DNA from: Castor canadensis | Lineage: Eukaryota > Chordata > Mammalia > Rodentia > Castoridae | Direction: 5' to 3' | DNA length: 64,000 nucleotides | Assembly (NCBI RefSeq): GCF_047511655.1 | Contig: NC_133393.1 | Location: forward strand, 1,865,001 to 1,929,000 | Part shown: one piece after another, positions 38,430 through 49,805 of the stretch | Layout of the letters: every line of letters starts with the position of its first letter | Position numbering within the stretch: the stretch's first letter is position 1 | Translations under genes and position numbers: made by a program | The notes under the pieces: generated by a model | The model's input: only the letters and a program-made list of their open reading frames with translations | Told to the model about the DNA's origin: nothing | Databases searched by the model: none

Positions 38430-39960
38430 CCTGCTCCAAACAGGTATTCGACTCCATCACTCAGCTACAGCAATTTTTGCCTCAGTCACAGTAATATTAC
38501 TGCTGCTGACTGCAAAGTCTGGCCTTACAGATTTGCTCTACGCCACACAACACCACCACATCACCAGAACATTTCTCCCTTTGCCTCCTGGGACACCAGG
38601 GTCTCTGGATTCTGCTCTGTCTCAAAAAACAACACTTCTCTCTTCTTTGACTTTTTCCCCATCTCCCTGCACCCTAAGTGTTCAAGTCCCAGAGCTGAGC
38701 CCTCAGACCTCTTCTTTGCTCTATTCAGACTATCTTTCCAGGGAGTCTCATCCAGCCTCACACTTTTAGAAAGGACCTACATGCTGATGACTCCAAAATT
38801 CAGATCTCAACCATGAACCCCAAGTTCATAGCTCCCACTTCCTACTCAAGAGTTCTACTTGTAAATCTAGTAAGAACGTCTGCATCCATTCATCCCAAAA
38901 CAAACTCCCTTCTCCTCTCCCAGCCTTGACCTGTCCTAATCTTCCCTGTCTCAGCTAAGGGCATCCAAATTTCTCCGTTGTTCATGCCCAAAACCCTGGA
39001 GTCCCCAAGAATACCCGCTTTCACTCACACCGCACGTCCAGTTCAACACCAAATCTTGTTGGCTCCTCCTTCAAAACAAATTCAGAATCGGAACCCCTCA
39101 AAGCACCTTCAAGCATAGGCTTGTGATCTTTGCCTCCACAAGGAGTTGCCAGGCTTCTGTTGCAGAATCAGAGTGATTTCCGCAGGATTCCCCTGCTCAG
39201 ATCCCTGCAATGACTTCCCACTCAAGTCTGAGTAAAATCAACAGTTGGCTCCCAACACTACTGACCTCTGACCTCACCCCCATCACTTTCCCAACTTCCG
39301 GCTGGCTCTTCATCAGCCCTGCTGGCTTCCTGGCCAGTCCTTGGACACGAGAAGAACTGTTCTACCTTCCCACTTCAGAGCATTTGCTTCGCAGGCTCTT
39401 CCCTTGTGGAATCACATGATTCCTTCCTGACTTTCTTTGGTACCTATTTATTTATTTATATTGGGGGGGAGGGGTAATGAGATTTAAACTCAGGGCCTCA
39501 TGCTTGCTAGGCAGGTGCTCTACCACTTGAGCTATACCTCCAGCCATTTTTTGCTTTAGTTATTTTTCAGGTAGTCTTGTGTTTTTGCCTTTGTCTTCCT
39601 CAGACTGTGATTCTCCTACCTCTGCCTCCTGCATAGCTGGGATTACACTCATATGCACCATGCCTGGATCTTGTGTGCCTATCTAAAAGTCACCTTTGCA
39701 GCAAGTTCTTCCATAACTATATTTTATGACAGCACTCCTCCCCCTTACTCCAACATTAATTTACTAGCTTGTGTGATGCGTTTATGTGCATTTATTTATT
39801 TATTTATTTGTCTATCTCTCTTAAAGCATAAATACTTGAGGGATGGGGCTTTGTCTGCCATGTTCACTGGTGTACTACCCACAGCATCTAGAATAAGGCC
39901 AGCTGTGTAGGGAGTCAATAGGTATTTACTGAGTGACTGAGTGACTGCAGGAATGAACAG
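38430..39960 (+). mobile_element. L2 (LINE-2) relic, RT region to 3' end, split by a SINE
   Basis: The L2 order is clear. A segment at 38680-38720 corresponds to the 'GVPQGSVLGPLLF' part of the reverse transcriptase (now VQVPELSPQTSSLLYS). CTACATGCTGATGACTCC at 38777-38794 corresponds to YADD, here HADD. Then CATGCCCAAAACCCTGGAGT, CTTGTTGGCTCCTCCTTCAA, AATGACTTCCCACTCAAGTC, ACTTGAGGGATGGGGCTTTG and AGTCAATAGGTATTTACTGA, ending GACTGAGTGACTGCAGGAATGAA-like text. About 1.3 kb of L2 remains without the inserted SINE. The open frame at 38395-38769 is part of this relic. Confidence 0.72.
39443..39667 (-). mobile_element. Composite SINE inserted in L2, reverse, (AAAT)n-type tail
   Basis: The left end is TATTTATTTATTTATA, the tail in reverse, then GAGATTTAAACTCAGGGCCT, GCTAGGCAGGTGCTCTACCA and CTTGAGCTATACCTCCAGCC (ID-like unit). 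A B1-like monomer follows to CATATGCACCATGCCTGG. L2 sequence resumes with a 'tctaaaagtcacctttgcag' block. Confidence 0.88.
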
Positions 39961-40394
39961 CACTGGCTTCTAGCTCTTGAGCTCTCAGGAGATAGCCAGG
40001 TCTTCAGAAGACCACCAGCACCAGTCTGTCCAGAAAGAAGGAGCTAGAGATTAACATTGTGACATAATCTCTTACTTGCTTAAAAAACATACACAGACAC
40101 TGAAATTCTCATGAGTGAATACATGCAATCATTTATAAAGTCTTCTTATAAACTTTATAAAGCTTTTCATTAAAAGCCTCACCTTCAGTATGGTTGAATG
40201 TTCACACTTGAAATAGATTTGTACTTGGACTTTATCTGACTAGTAGGGTCAAGAGTCTATTACCTTTGGAAGAAATTTATACTCACATTTTTCTAAAGAA
40301 GTTTTGCAGAAAAATAGGTACTGAAGTTTTAAAATGTGCACTTTTTCTGATGAAGATTCTGCCCTAGGTATATAACTTGGGAAAACTGTCCTAT
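39961..40394. other. Unique-looking DNA
   Basis: Nothing recognisable is visible. Confidence 0.4.
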
Positions 40395-40902
40395 AGGTAC
40401 ACCAGAGAGACTGTAGTGTCATTTGTAATGAAGGAATTTGGAAACACCCTCAATTTGTCCATCGGTGGGAGAATGGGCCTTCATGCAGTGGGATGCTAAC
40501 TGCACGTCAGAATCAAAGCCTCATGCATGAACCTGGCTAAATCTCAAAAGCATTGTTGAGCAAATGAGCAAGTTCAGGACACATACCACTTAATGTCACT
40601 TACCATAAAGCTTAAGAGTGTGCAGCACAATACAACATACAATTTATGGAGATACAAGAAATACGGCAAAAGAATGAGATGATAAACCCCAAATTCAGCG
40701 GAGTGGCTACCTCTGGAGATGAAGGGAGGGGAGGCGGGGAATGCGGCACTCCAAGTGTGTCTACAATGACTTATTTTTTTAAGAAAGAAGATACGTATGA
40801 AGGAAATGGGTCAAGGTTTTAAAGTTTAACAAAGCCTAGTGTATATTTCAGTATTTCCCTCTGCTTTCCCATATGCTCAAAATGTTTTATAATAAAAAAT
40901 GC
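40395..40902 (+). repeat. Ancient L1 3'-end fragment
   Basis: The block order matches the 3' end of old mammalian L1: ACCCTCAATTTGTCCATCGG, GGGAGAATGGGCC, AACCTGGCTAAATCTCAAAA, GGAGTGGCTACCTCTGGAGA, and a final TTTTATAATAAAAAATGC. No frame survives. Confidence 0.62.
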
Positions 40903-41019
40903 ATTTTGTTCCCCAAATTGGAGAAAATGCAGACAAACAGTCCCCTTAACACAGTGCCATATTAATGAGGCTCGATTATATCGACAAGGGCCTTCCAGGT
41001 GGAGAAAGTTATATTCACA

Positions 41020-41240
41020 TAATTGCTTACTTTGGGTATCACTAGTTGTCAGAGTTAAATCACAAAGGACCTTCCCAGTCAGGCTAAGCAGTTGGAACTT
41101 ACACTGTTGGTAACGGAAGGTCGTTGAATTTTAAACAACGGGGTGATGTGGTTTGATTTACATTTTGAGATCACCCTTGGGGAGTAACTTGGGGAAACAG
41201 AGTGGAGAGTTGCGGTGGATCAATGGCAAGACCAACAACA
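41020..41240 (-). repeat. L2 fragment, reverse
   Basis: It follows reversed L2: AGTTGGAACTTACACTGTTG (parallel to 'ggactttggattttattctga'), GAATTTTAAACAACGGGGTG, ATGTGGTTTGATTTACATTT, TGAGATCACCCTTGGGGAGT. The 'gtgacatgatctgatttacgttttaaaaagatcac' block is well preserved. Confidence 0.62.
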
Positions 41241-41280
41241 GAGGAGGACGTCTTGGACTAAGTACCACTGCAAGTACTGA

Positions 41281-41356
41281 GGTGGGCTGGAGGCAAGGGG
41301 CAAGTGGTGGAATGCTTCCCGGGTTCAAACCCCAGTCATGCAAAAAAAGAAAAAAA
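41281..41356 (+). repeat. ID-like SINE, truncated/divergent
   Basis: GGGCTGGAGGCAAGGGGCAA, GTGGTGGAATGC and GGGTTCAAACCCCAGTCATG are followed by an A-rich tail. The central part of the tRNA unit is shortened. Confidence 0.6.
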
Positions 41357-41433
41357 GTGTTGGGAAATAAAATCAACAAGCCTGACAGGAGAGCAAAGTG
41401 TAGAGCGCCCAGACTGCTTCCAGGCTCTGGTGC

Positions 41434-41746
41434 GTTGGAACCTGTGTGGATTGTAACCACTGGGATGGGGATGAGGGAGAGGCGGATTTGGGAGTTGGAA
41501 CCCGTGTGGATTGTAACCACTGGGATGGGGATGAGGGAGAGGCGGATTTGGGAGTTGGAACCTGTGTGGATCATGATTGTAACCACTGGGATGGGGAATG
41601 AGGGAGAGGCAGATTTGGGAGTTGGAACCTGTGTGGATTGTAACCACTGGGATGGGGAAGAAGGAGAGGTGGATTTGGGAGTTGGAACCTGTGTGGATCA
41701 TGATTGTAACCACTGGGATGGGGAAGAGGGAGAGGTGGATTTGGGA
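41434..41746. repeat. Minisatellite, five copies of a 60-67 bp unit
   Basis: Units start at 41434, 41494, 41554, 41621 and 41681 with GTTGGAACC and end GGATTTGGGA; lengths are 60, 60, 67, 60 and 66 bp. The long units carry a TCATGA insertion in GTGTGGA(TCATGA)TTGTAACC; the 67-bp unit has one further extra base. Substitutions (GCGG/GCAG/GTGG) let copies be ordered. Because 60 and 66 are multiples of three and stops are rare, frames of 102-203 codons run across it on both strands. They are artefacts of the repeat. Confidence 0.95.
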
Positions 41747-42019
41747 GTGGCGGGGAAGAGTTAATGCAGATTTTCTTCTTCTTCTTCTGGTTCTGGGTTC
41801 TGTCTCTGAACATTTTACAGAGCTTCCAGCTTGGGTGGTGGGGTGGAGAAGGGAACAACCTCTGATCTGTCAGAGCCACCCAAGGGGGCCCAGGAAAAAC
41901 TTGCCATTTCCAATGGAAAATGAGCTGCAGTTGCTGGCTTTGATAATCTTGGACTTAGGATCTGGATTTGATGCACCTTTCATTATAGTAAGACAGTTGC
42001 TTAGGAAATAAGGATGGTT
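41747..42019. other. Unique-looking DNA
   Basis: It includes a short CTT-repeat (41774-41789). No gene was seen. Confidence 0.4.
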
Positions 42020-45000
42020 TGTTCATCCTTTCAAAAATATTTTATTAGCAAAAATTAATTGTACAATAATTCCCGCCATCTATAATTACTCTTTCTTAAC
42101 CTCTCCCCTTTCCCTGTCCTTTGTAACAGTTTTTAATGGGTTTCAGTCATATTTATTATTAGATGTATGACTCAATTAGAAAATATCCATCCCCCCAAAA
42201 TTATCTATCTTAAAAGGCAGCGTAGTTCCATATATTTTTAATTTCTAGGTTTTATAATTATCAATACCTATATTTCTATTTGATAATCATGTATTATTCC
42301 TCATAACATTTTTCCCTTTTTAGCATGAACTAATTGTACAAAATAACAGGCATTTTCCTGCATATGTAAAACGAATTTTGATCATGCTCACCCTATGACT
42401 CTCTTTGGTCCCTTCCCACTGGTCCCTTTCTCTACCCAAATAGCACCCCTTGCTTCTTTCATGTCCTTTTCAAAGAAAATCTAGATTCTGCATATAAGAT
42501 AAAACATGGCATTTGTTTTTAAGAGTCTGACTTACTTTGCTTAAAAAGACGATCTCCAGCTCCATCCAATTTCCTGTAATTGACTCAATTTCTTTTTTCT
42601 TTATGGCCAAATAAAACCCCATTGTATAAATAGACCACATTTATTTTTTAATCATTCATCCATCAATGGACACTTAGACAGATTTGTAAGTTGGCTATTA
42701 TGAATGGTGCTGCAGTAAAGATGGGTGCGGGTGTATCTGTTACATAGTAATTAGAGTCCTTCAGCTGTATACCCAGGCATGATCAATGTGGACCGTACAC
42801 TTGGAGTTTTTCAAGGAGCCTCCATGATGATTTCCATGGTGGCTGTACTAATCTACATTCCTACAAACTGAGTATTGGGATTCCTCCCCACCCTGCATCC
42901 TCATCAGCATTTGTTGTTGGTTTTCTTGATTGGGGAAAGATGGAATCTCAGTATAGTTTTGATTTGCATTTCCCTGATGGCTGAAGATGCTTTATTTGCC
43001 TTTTGTACTTCTTTTCAAACTGCCTGGCCAGTTCCTTTCCCATTTATCTAACGGATTATCTGTTCTTTTAATGTTTGCGTTCTCTACATATTAGTCCCCG
43101 TCATAGGAATGGCTGACAAAGATTTTTCTCTCATTTTGTAGCTGTCTCTTTGCTTTGGGATGGTTTCCTTTGCTGTGCAGTAACTTTTTGATTTGATGCA
43201 ATACCACTGGTCAATGCTTGCTCTTATCTCCTGAACAATTGGAGCCCTGTTCAGAACGCCATTGCCTCACCTTGACATGTTTTCCCCTGGTCGTGTCAAA
43301 TTTCAGCTTTTAAAGTCTCCTATCCATTTTGAAATAGTTTTTGTACAAGGTAAACCAACAGGCTCTAGTCTCTGCTTTCTACTTGTGGATGCTCAGTTTC
43401 CCCGGCACGTTTGTTGAAGAGGCTTTTTCTCCAGTGTGTGTTTGGGTTCCTTTGTCAGCTGTAGCTGCACGGGTTTATTTCTGAATCTTCTGTTACACTG
43501 GTCTGCATGTCTGCTTTTGTGTCAGTACCATGCTGCTTTTGTTAGTAGGCTTTGAAATCAGATATTGCGATGCATCTGGCATTGCTCTTTTCACTCAGGA
43601 TTTCTTTGGCTATCTGGGCTCTTTTGGTGATTCTTTTTCCTAGTTCTATGAAGAATAGCATTGAAATTTTGATGGGGATTGCATTGAATATGTAGACTTC
43701 TTTCAGTAAGTAATATGGCCATTTTCACAATATTAATTCTGCAGCCCAGAAACACAGGAGGTCTTTTTATCTTCTAGCATCCTCTCCGGTCTCTTTATTC
43801 AGTGTTTTATGGTTTTCGCTGCAGAGGGCTTTCATCTCCTGCACTAGGTTTATTCTGAGGTGTTTTTCTTTGAGGCTGTTATGAGTGGTATTGTTTTCTT
43901 GATTTATTTTTCAGCGTGAGATGTTGCTGTATAGAAAAGCTACTGGTTTTTGTTTTCATTTTAGTTGGTGGGACTGGGGTTTGAACTCAGGGCTTCACAT
44001 TTGCAAAGCAGGTGCTCTACCACTTGAGCCACACCTCCAGTCCAAGCTACTGATTTTTGTATGCTGATTGTGTATCCTACTACTTTGCTGAAAGTGTTTA
44101 TCAGACCTAAAAGTCTAGTGGAGTCTTTAGGGCCTTTTAAATAGGACCATATTGCCTACAAATGCGATAATTTGGCTTATATTCCTTTCCTATTCATATC
44201 CTTTTACTTCTTTCTCTTGCCTTACTGCTCTGGCTAAGAGTCCAAGCATGATGTTGAATAAGAATGGAGAGAGCAATCCCCCGTCTCATTCCTGACTCCA
44301 GAGGAAATGGTTCAGTTTTCTCCCCATGCAGCATAATGTTAGCTAATAGGCTTGTCATACATAACTTTCATTATATTGAGATCTGATCCTTCTATCCCTA
44401 GTTTTATCCAGGCTTTTTTCGTGAAGGAAGGTTGAATTTTGTCAAAGACTTTCCTGCATCTATTGAGAAGATCCTGATTTTTGTCCTCAATTCTACTTAT
44501 GTGTAGTCTGTTTATTGATTTGTATGTTGAACCATCCTTGTATCCCTGGAATGAAACCAACTTGATCATGGATGACCTTCTTGATGTATTATTGAATCTC
44601 ATTTGCAAGTATTTTGGGGGGATTTTGCTTCTATGTTCATCAAGGAGAATAGTCTATAGTTTCCTTTTTTGTTGTTAAGTTCTTATCCAGTTTGAGTATT
44701 GTCATAATACTGGCTTTTTAGAAGGAGTTTGGTATTTTTTCTTTCCTTTCTATATTCTGGAATAGTTTGAGGAACATCAGTGTTATTTTAAATGTCGTAA
44801 AGAATTCAGCAATGAACCCATCTGGTCCTCATCTTTGTTAGGAGACTTTTTAAATTATTGCTTCAATTTCATTGCTTGTTATTGATCTGTTAGGTTGTTT
44901 ATATCCTCTTGTTTCAATTTTGGTAGATCTATGTGTCTAGAATTTATTTCTTCTAGATTTCCAACTTATTGGAATACGAATCGGAATACCAGTTTTCAAC

Positions 45001-45372
45001 ATATTCCCTAATGGTCTTCTGGATTTCAGTGGCACCCATTGTAATAGCCCTTTTTCTCTAATATTATTAGTTTGTGTTCTCTTTCTTTTGGTTAGTTTGG
45101 TTAAGGATTTGTCAATCATTTTCATCTTTTAAAAGAGTCATCTCTTTTTCATTAATCCTCTGTATTTTCAGTCTCCATTTTATTAATTTCTGCTCTGATC
45201 TTTATTTCTTTCTATAAGTTTGATGTCTTGTTTTTCTAAAGACCTTGCAGTGCAACACTAGGTCATTTGCAATCTCTCTGATTTTTTTTAAATGTAAGCA
45301 TTCATTACTCTTAACTTCTCTCTTAGAATTGCCTTTGCTCTATCCCAGAGGTTTTGGTAAGTTGTGTCACCA
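42020..45372 (-). mobile_element. Long L1, reverse orientation, 5'-truncated, inactive
   Basis: Read in reverse it has a 3' UTR (42020-42590), the ORF2 3' end (CATCAATGGACACTTAGACA near 42663), the RT region, and part of the endonuclease near 45330-45370. A reverse open piece at 44339-44608 encodes the RT segment KVFDKIQPSFTKKAWIKLGIEG. Stops and indels are frequent. Its 3' UTR does not resemble that of the plus-strand L1 at 4466-4950, so it is another subfamily. It is interrupted at 43953-44043 by a SINE. Confidence 0.9.
43953..44043 (-). mobile_element. ID-like SINE inserted in antisense L1, 16-bp target duplication
   Basis: A tail-like TTTTCATTTTAG is followed by TGGGACTGGGGTTTGAACTC, AGGTGCTCTACCACTTGAGC and CACACCTCCAGTCC. 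The direct repeat AAGCTACTGGTTTTTG (43937-43952) and AAGCTACTGATTTTTG (44044-44059) flanks it exactly. Confidence 0.94.
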
Positions 45373-47199
45373 GAGCTGCCTGGCTTATCTTCTGCTGGCA
45401 GTTTCTGCTTCTTCCCCATCTACCCGCCCCCCTGCCCCACCTGCCCCCTCTTCCCCAGAGCTGGGGCTGGAACTATGGACTGTGTCTTACTTTTCTCTGC
45501 TTTTCCTGTAGTTTGAAGCCCTTACAAATACTGTCCTGTTCTTTTCTGTATCTTCACAATCACACATCTTGAATCGGTTTTTGTTTCTTCTGTCTAACTT
45601 GAGATTCAAGTTCCAAGTTTGACCCACCATCCATTCTTGCTTAGATTACTGATCTCCCTGCTTCCGATTCTAACAACTCCCTTTTCTCTCTCACCTCATT
45701 CCCTACTGCAGCCAAAGCGATTATTTGATTTCCTTTACACTCTGCTTCCTTAAAGCTTTAATGCAATGACATTTCCTATGTTAAACATTAGGGAAAAAAC
45801 ACATTAAATCCTGAGATTCCCAAATCCTGAGGGTACAAGGAGGAGTGGGAGACCAAGAAAAGGCAAAAATCAAACTACCAAAGCCGTGTGAGTCCAATCA
45901 GGGAAAGAAGAGAAAGAGCAAAGGGAAGGCTGGAGTCCCCACTAGGTCCTCACTTGGGCTAAGTAGATCAGAGGAGCTCATGATAAGTTGTGGAAGAAGA
46001 GTTAGTCTGATGTAATGAACCCATGGTTTTGAAGAAATGTCATGGTCAAGTTTTCTTCCATGTGCAGTTGCTCACATTTGGAGCTGAGGAATTTTAGTGA
46101 GTCAGTCTCCCTTACCTGTCGCCCCTATGATTGCTCAGTGACAGGGAAAGTGCCACAGAAAAGCTGGGTTGTGTGTAAGGAAAGCAGCCTGGCAGGAGGC
46201 CAGGTACCAGCTTGTCACTTCTCTAGTAAACTGAGATCACACTGGGAGCCCCCTCAAGCTCCAACACCCTGTGAGTCTCCTGACCAGAGCTACGTCTTAA
46301 CATAACTAGCCTTGCAAGAGGTTCAGTGAAAGCTGAGTCCATCGGGTCTCTGAGTGTGACAAGAAGACCACATGAGAAACTAGTGACTCTTCAAAAAAAA
46401 CCAAAAAACAAAAACTATCACCCAAAGCACAAATCCACCCCAAAATCCACCCAAAGCTTCACAGTGGGCCTGAAACTGCAAACCCGAGAACCAATTTACT
46501 CACTCACTCAGAAGGACAAATACCAGGCTACAGGGTTAGAAACAGATATGGAGGTGAAAGGCATAGCCCTTTCCTTCAGGACCAAATGGGAAACTTGAAC
46601 TCTGCAAGTGGCAGAAGTCCGTGCACACAGGGAGAGGGAGACAGAGGGAGAGACGCTCCCGGCGAGCTGCACAGCCTTTGAGTGGATGTTGAGAGGTGGG
46701 TGTTTACAGGGTGACCGTGGCAGAGAGCACTTTCTGGCGAAGGGAGCACTTTGGGTAATGGTGGAACAAGTTGGTGCTGTTTAAAGAAATGGTGGAAAAT
46801 GCACAGGGCTTCAGTGACCAGGAATAAGCGGACTGAATTAGAAGAGGCTGAATTGTCCCGGGCTTTACATTCCTGCCAGAGGAACTTGGAAAGACTTCCC
46901 GTGGGCTGCAGCTGGGAGCTGAGTGGATTTCCCCTGGGCAAGAGCAGTGAGAGACTTGACATGGTTCCGGGAGGAAAAATCGAGCAGAGAGGGTGGGAAA
47001 GGCTGAGGAAAGGCTGAGGAGGGGAAGGGCACTTCTGCGGGGCAGTAACGGGCTCACCCCAGCCAGAGAACCAGCAGGGTGGGCTGCAATATGTTCACAC
47101 CATTGCACAACACCCTCCAGCTGGCCAGCAGAAAGGTTTTGCAGGAGCCCCGCTGGAACACTGAATCTCCAAGCCAATAGCACCGTTTGTAGTTGAGGT
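45373..47199. other. Unique-looking DNA, no gene recognised
   Basis: Open frames up to 159 codons (46704-47183, reverse) and 128 codons (46576-46962, reverse) overlap each other and forward frames. C-rich sequence at 45420-45465 and A-rich sequence at 46390-46450 are low-complexity. No splice-paired exon is evident. Confidence 0.45.
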
Positions 47200-47286
47200 T
47201 TTTGGTTTTGGTTTTCGATGGTACTGGGGCTTGAACTTAGGGCCTCACACTTCTAGGCAGGTGCTCTACCACTTGAGCCACTCCCT
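47200..47286 (-). mobile_element. ID-like tRNA SINE, reverse
   Basis: GGTTTTTGGTTTTGGTTTTC is the tail in reverse, then GGTACTGGGGCTTGAACTTA, AGGCAGGTGCTCTACCACTT and GAGCCACTCCC. Confidence 0.88.
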
Positions 47287-48756
47287 CTTTTTAAACAGCA
47301 GAATTTGTTACAGAAATTCATGCTGGGCCACTGTTCCTGTCCTAACCCACATCTGTAGTGAAGCCTCTTCTGGACATGCGGCTGCAGATATGTTATTTTT
47401 GTCAGAAATGTCACCTCCAGCTCTGTGTCTGGTTTTACAGGAGTAAGCAAGCAAATTAACTACACAGAATCCCACGAGGACACCAGAAGCTCAGATCTGG
47501 GGCAAAGACAAGATTTCCACTTTCTTCCTACTGTTCCACTTGTCGCCAAATTAACAGTCCCGAAGCCTGGTGGCCAGCAAAGGCTGTAACCTGAGCGATG
47601 GCGTTTTAGTTTTCCTCAGCCCCCCAGCACCCCGTGGGACCTCACAGAGCTCTGCCCACGTTCATCAGGTTCTCCTCATACAGGAGGCGGCGTTGTCATT
47701 TCTCACCCTGACCAAGCAGAGGGACGGTTTTCAGTTACCTGCCCAAGGCCAACACCGGTGGCAAAACTAGAAACCAGCTCGGTTATGTACCTTGAAATGC
47801 CATCAGGCAGCTTTGGTTCTCACGTCAAGCGGAAGGAGCTTAGCCCAAAGCAGAGAAAGTTACCTTTCAGCGCGGAGAGGGGATGTTTGGTCCTGTGCCC
47901 GACCCTCCCTGCCGAGTACCAGCTGACCTCCAGAGGGATGTGATCCCATCAGCACCTGAGCAGATTCAGGTAATACACTGTGTGCCACCTACCAATGGTG
48001 ACCAAGAGTCACACCCACAAGTCAGTGTGAGGGAGGAGGGGACCGAAAGAATGTACAGCAGAGAGAGAGAGAGAACTGAAAGTGAAATTCCAAATATTCT
48101 GATATATTTATATGTGTGCTTAAAAACATTTATATGTAACATACATATAAAAGAATAAAAATTGAGATATAAACTAGAACAGCTTAGGTATTCAGCACAC
48201 TGAAAATGTAGCATGGAATTCGGTAATGTACCTCATAACAGTTAACACAAAAGAGATTGAACTCCATAGTAATAGACTGACTCTATGAGGGAGAAAACAA
48301 GTGTGTGTATTTTTAAAGGCTATTTAAGTTCTGTAATTATTATGAAATTTGTGCTTTAAAATATATTTCCAAAATAAAAGATGTTACGTTGAAGAAATGA
48401 TAGGGTGCTTAGATAATAAAGAAATGCATTTTGGAGAGAGAAGCTAGTTTCTTCAAATTAAGCAAACACCTACTGGTAACTGAGACACCTAAGAGGTGGT
48501 GAAGTTCAAGGGCAAAAGTCTGTAGTGAAATTCACACGCTGAGGACGGGTTTTACAAACGTCGTGTGCCATGGATGAAGAAGAAGGACAGCCTGGAGCTT
48601 TACAGCTCAGTTGAATGGTGTTTCTGCAAACCAGAAGAGGAAGAAGGTGAGGGATGGTTCGAAACTTGCAGGCAAGAGTGCGATTTCACAAAGCTGCACT
48701 GAAATCACGGCAAAGAAGAGCGTTTGAGTGAAGAGAAAGTTTAACTTTCTAAAAAT
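47287..48756. other. Unique-looking DNA, no gene recognised
   Basis: Moderately GC-rich at 47560-47960, then AT-rich. Open frames are 60-91 codons and carry no motif. There is a short (GA)n at 48060-48073. Confidence 0.45.
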
Positions 48757-49105
48757 GTACCTTAAAGCAACTGAGGCCAATAGGAGAAGGGGACCAGGAA
48801 CTAGAGAAAAGGTGAGATCAAAAAGAATTAACCTAGAAGGTAACACACACGCACAGGAAATCAATGTGAGTCAATGCCCTGTATAGCTATCCTTATCTCA
48901 ACCAGCAAACCCCTTGTTCCTTCCTATTATTGCTTATACTCTCTCTACAACAAAATTAGAGATAAGGGCAAAATAGTTTCTGCTGGGTATTGGGGGGGTA
49001 GAGGGAGGGGACGGAGTGGGTGGTAAGGGAGGGGGTGGGGGCAGGGGGGAGAAATGAACCAAGCCTTGTATGCACATATGAATAATAAAAGAAAAAGGAA
49101 AAAAA
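48757..49105 (+). mobile_element. 5'-truncated L1 copy, 3' UTR only
   Basis: Block by block it matches 4600-4930: GTACCTTAAAGCAACTGAGG, AGGAACTAGAGAAAAGGTGA, TATAGCTATCCTTATCTCAA, AACAAAATTAGAGATAAGGG, a G-rich tract at 48990-49050, then GAAATGAACCAAGCCTTGTA and TGCACATATGAATAATAAAA with an A-rich tail. Confidence 0.9.
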
Positions 49106-49510
49106 AATGCTAAGAAGTCATCCAAATCCATAGGATGTCTGGTGATAATTCCTGGCTTGGCTTCCTAGTCTCAATAGACTTTTTAAAACCTAATCTGAGA
49201 TCCTTTGTGAAAAGTTCTGGCATAGCAAACTGAAATAAAAGTTATATTATAGCATATGCTTGTCAGTATGAAAAAAATAAAAATAAAAATGTACATTCAT
49301 GCCATCTCTAAGTAACGCTGTGACCTCAGTGGTCCGAAGTTTCTGAATGTCACCCAGGAAAACCTAGAAAACTAACTGGCCAGTGGTCATTTGCCAGCTC
49401 GCCCCACTCGAACTTCATTCTGCCCGTGAGTTGACCATTGACGGTGGTGGTGGCGGCTGCGACCTGCGTGACAACAGCATAACCTGGCATTTTGTCCTGC
49501 TCAGTCACTA
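49106..49510. other. Unique-looking DNA
   Basis: No gene was recognised. Confidence 0.4.
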
Positions 49511-49548
49511 TCGATGGATGGATGGATGGACAGACGGATGAACGAATG
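49511..49548. repeat. (GGAT)n microsatellite
   Basis: GATGGATGGATGGATGGACA followed by GACGGATGAACGAATGAA; the repeat decays rightward. Confidence 0.9.
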
Positions 49549-49734
49549 AACTGTCCTTAAACCTTTGCGGACCCCTCCCTTCCCAGGTCCCTCCCTCACC
49601 CAGTGACCGAGGACTCAGGGGCCATGGAGGAAGCTGCTCACCCCCTGCATGGAGGTGGCACATTTCCAGTGTCGTCCCCCAGTCCGCAGCCTGACGCTGA
49701 CATGACACGTGCCAACCCAGCTTGGCGCAGTCCC

Positions 49735-49805
49735 GCCTTCCTCTCCCTCCCCCCTCCCCCTCCCCCTCCTCCCCTCCCCCCTCTTCCCCTCCTCTCCCTC
49801 CCCCT
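49735..49805. repeat. Polypyrimidine tract (CCCCTCCC-rich)
   Basis: About 70 bp almost entirely of C and T with many runs of three to six C. The opposite strand is G-rich with closely spaced G-runs, so G-quadruplex or triplex structure is plausible. Confidence 0.9.

Noticed and set aside
41153-41764. 203-codon forward frame and 142/125-codon reverse frames
   Set aside because: They run through L2, an ID-like SINE and the 60/66-bp minisatellite. Unit lengths divisible by three and a stop-poor motif keep frames open on both strands.
46576-47183. 128- and 159-codon reverse frames
   Set aside because: Overlapping frames in moderately GC-rich DNA, no motif, no paired splice sites.
47560-47960. 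Moderately GC-rich stretch as possible CpG island/promoter
   Set aside because: CpG density is only slightly raised, and no gene start or exon follows.
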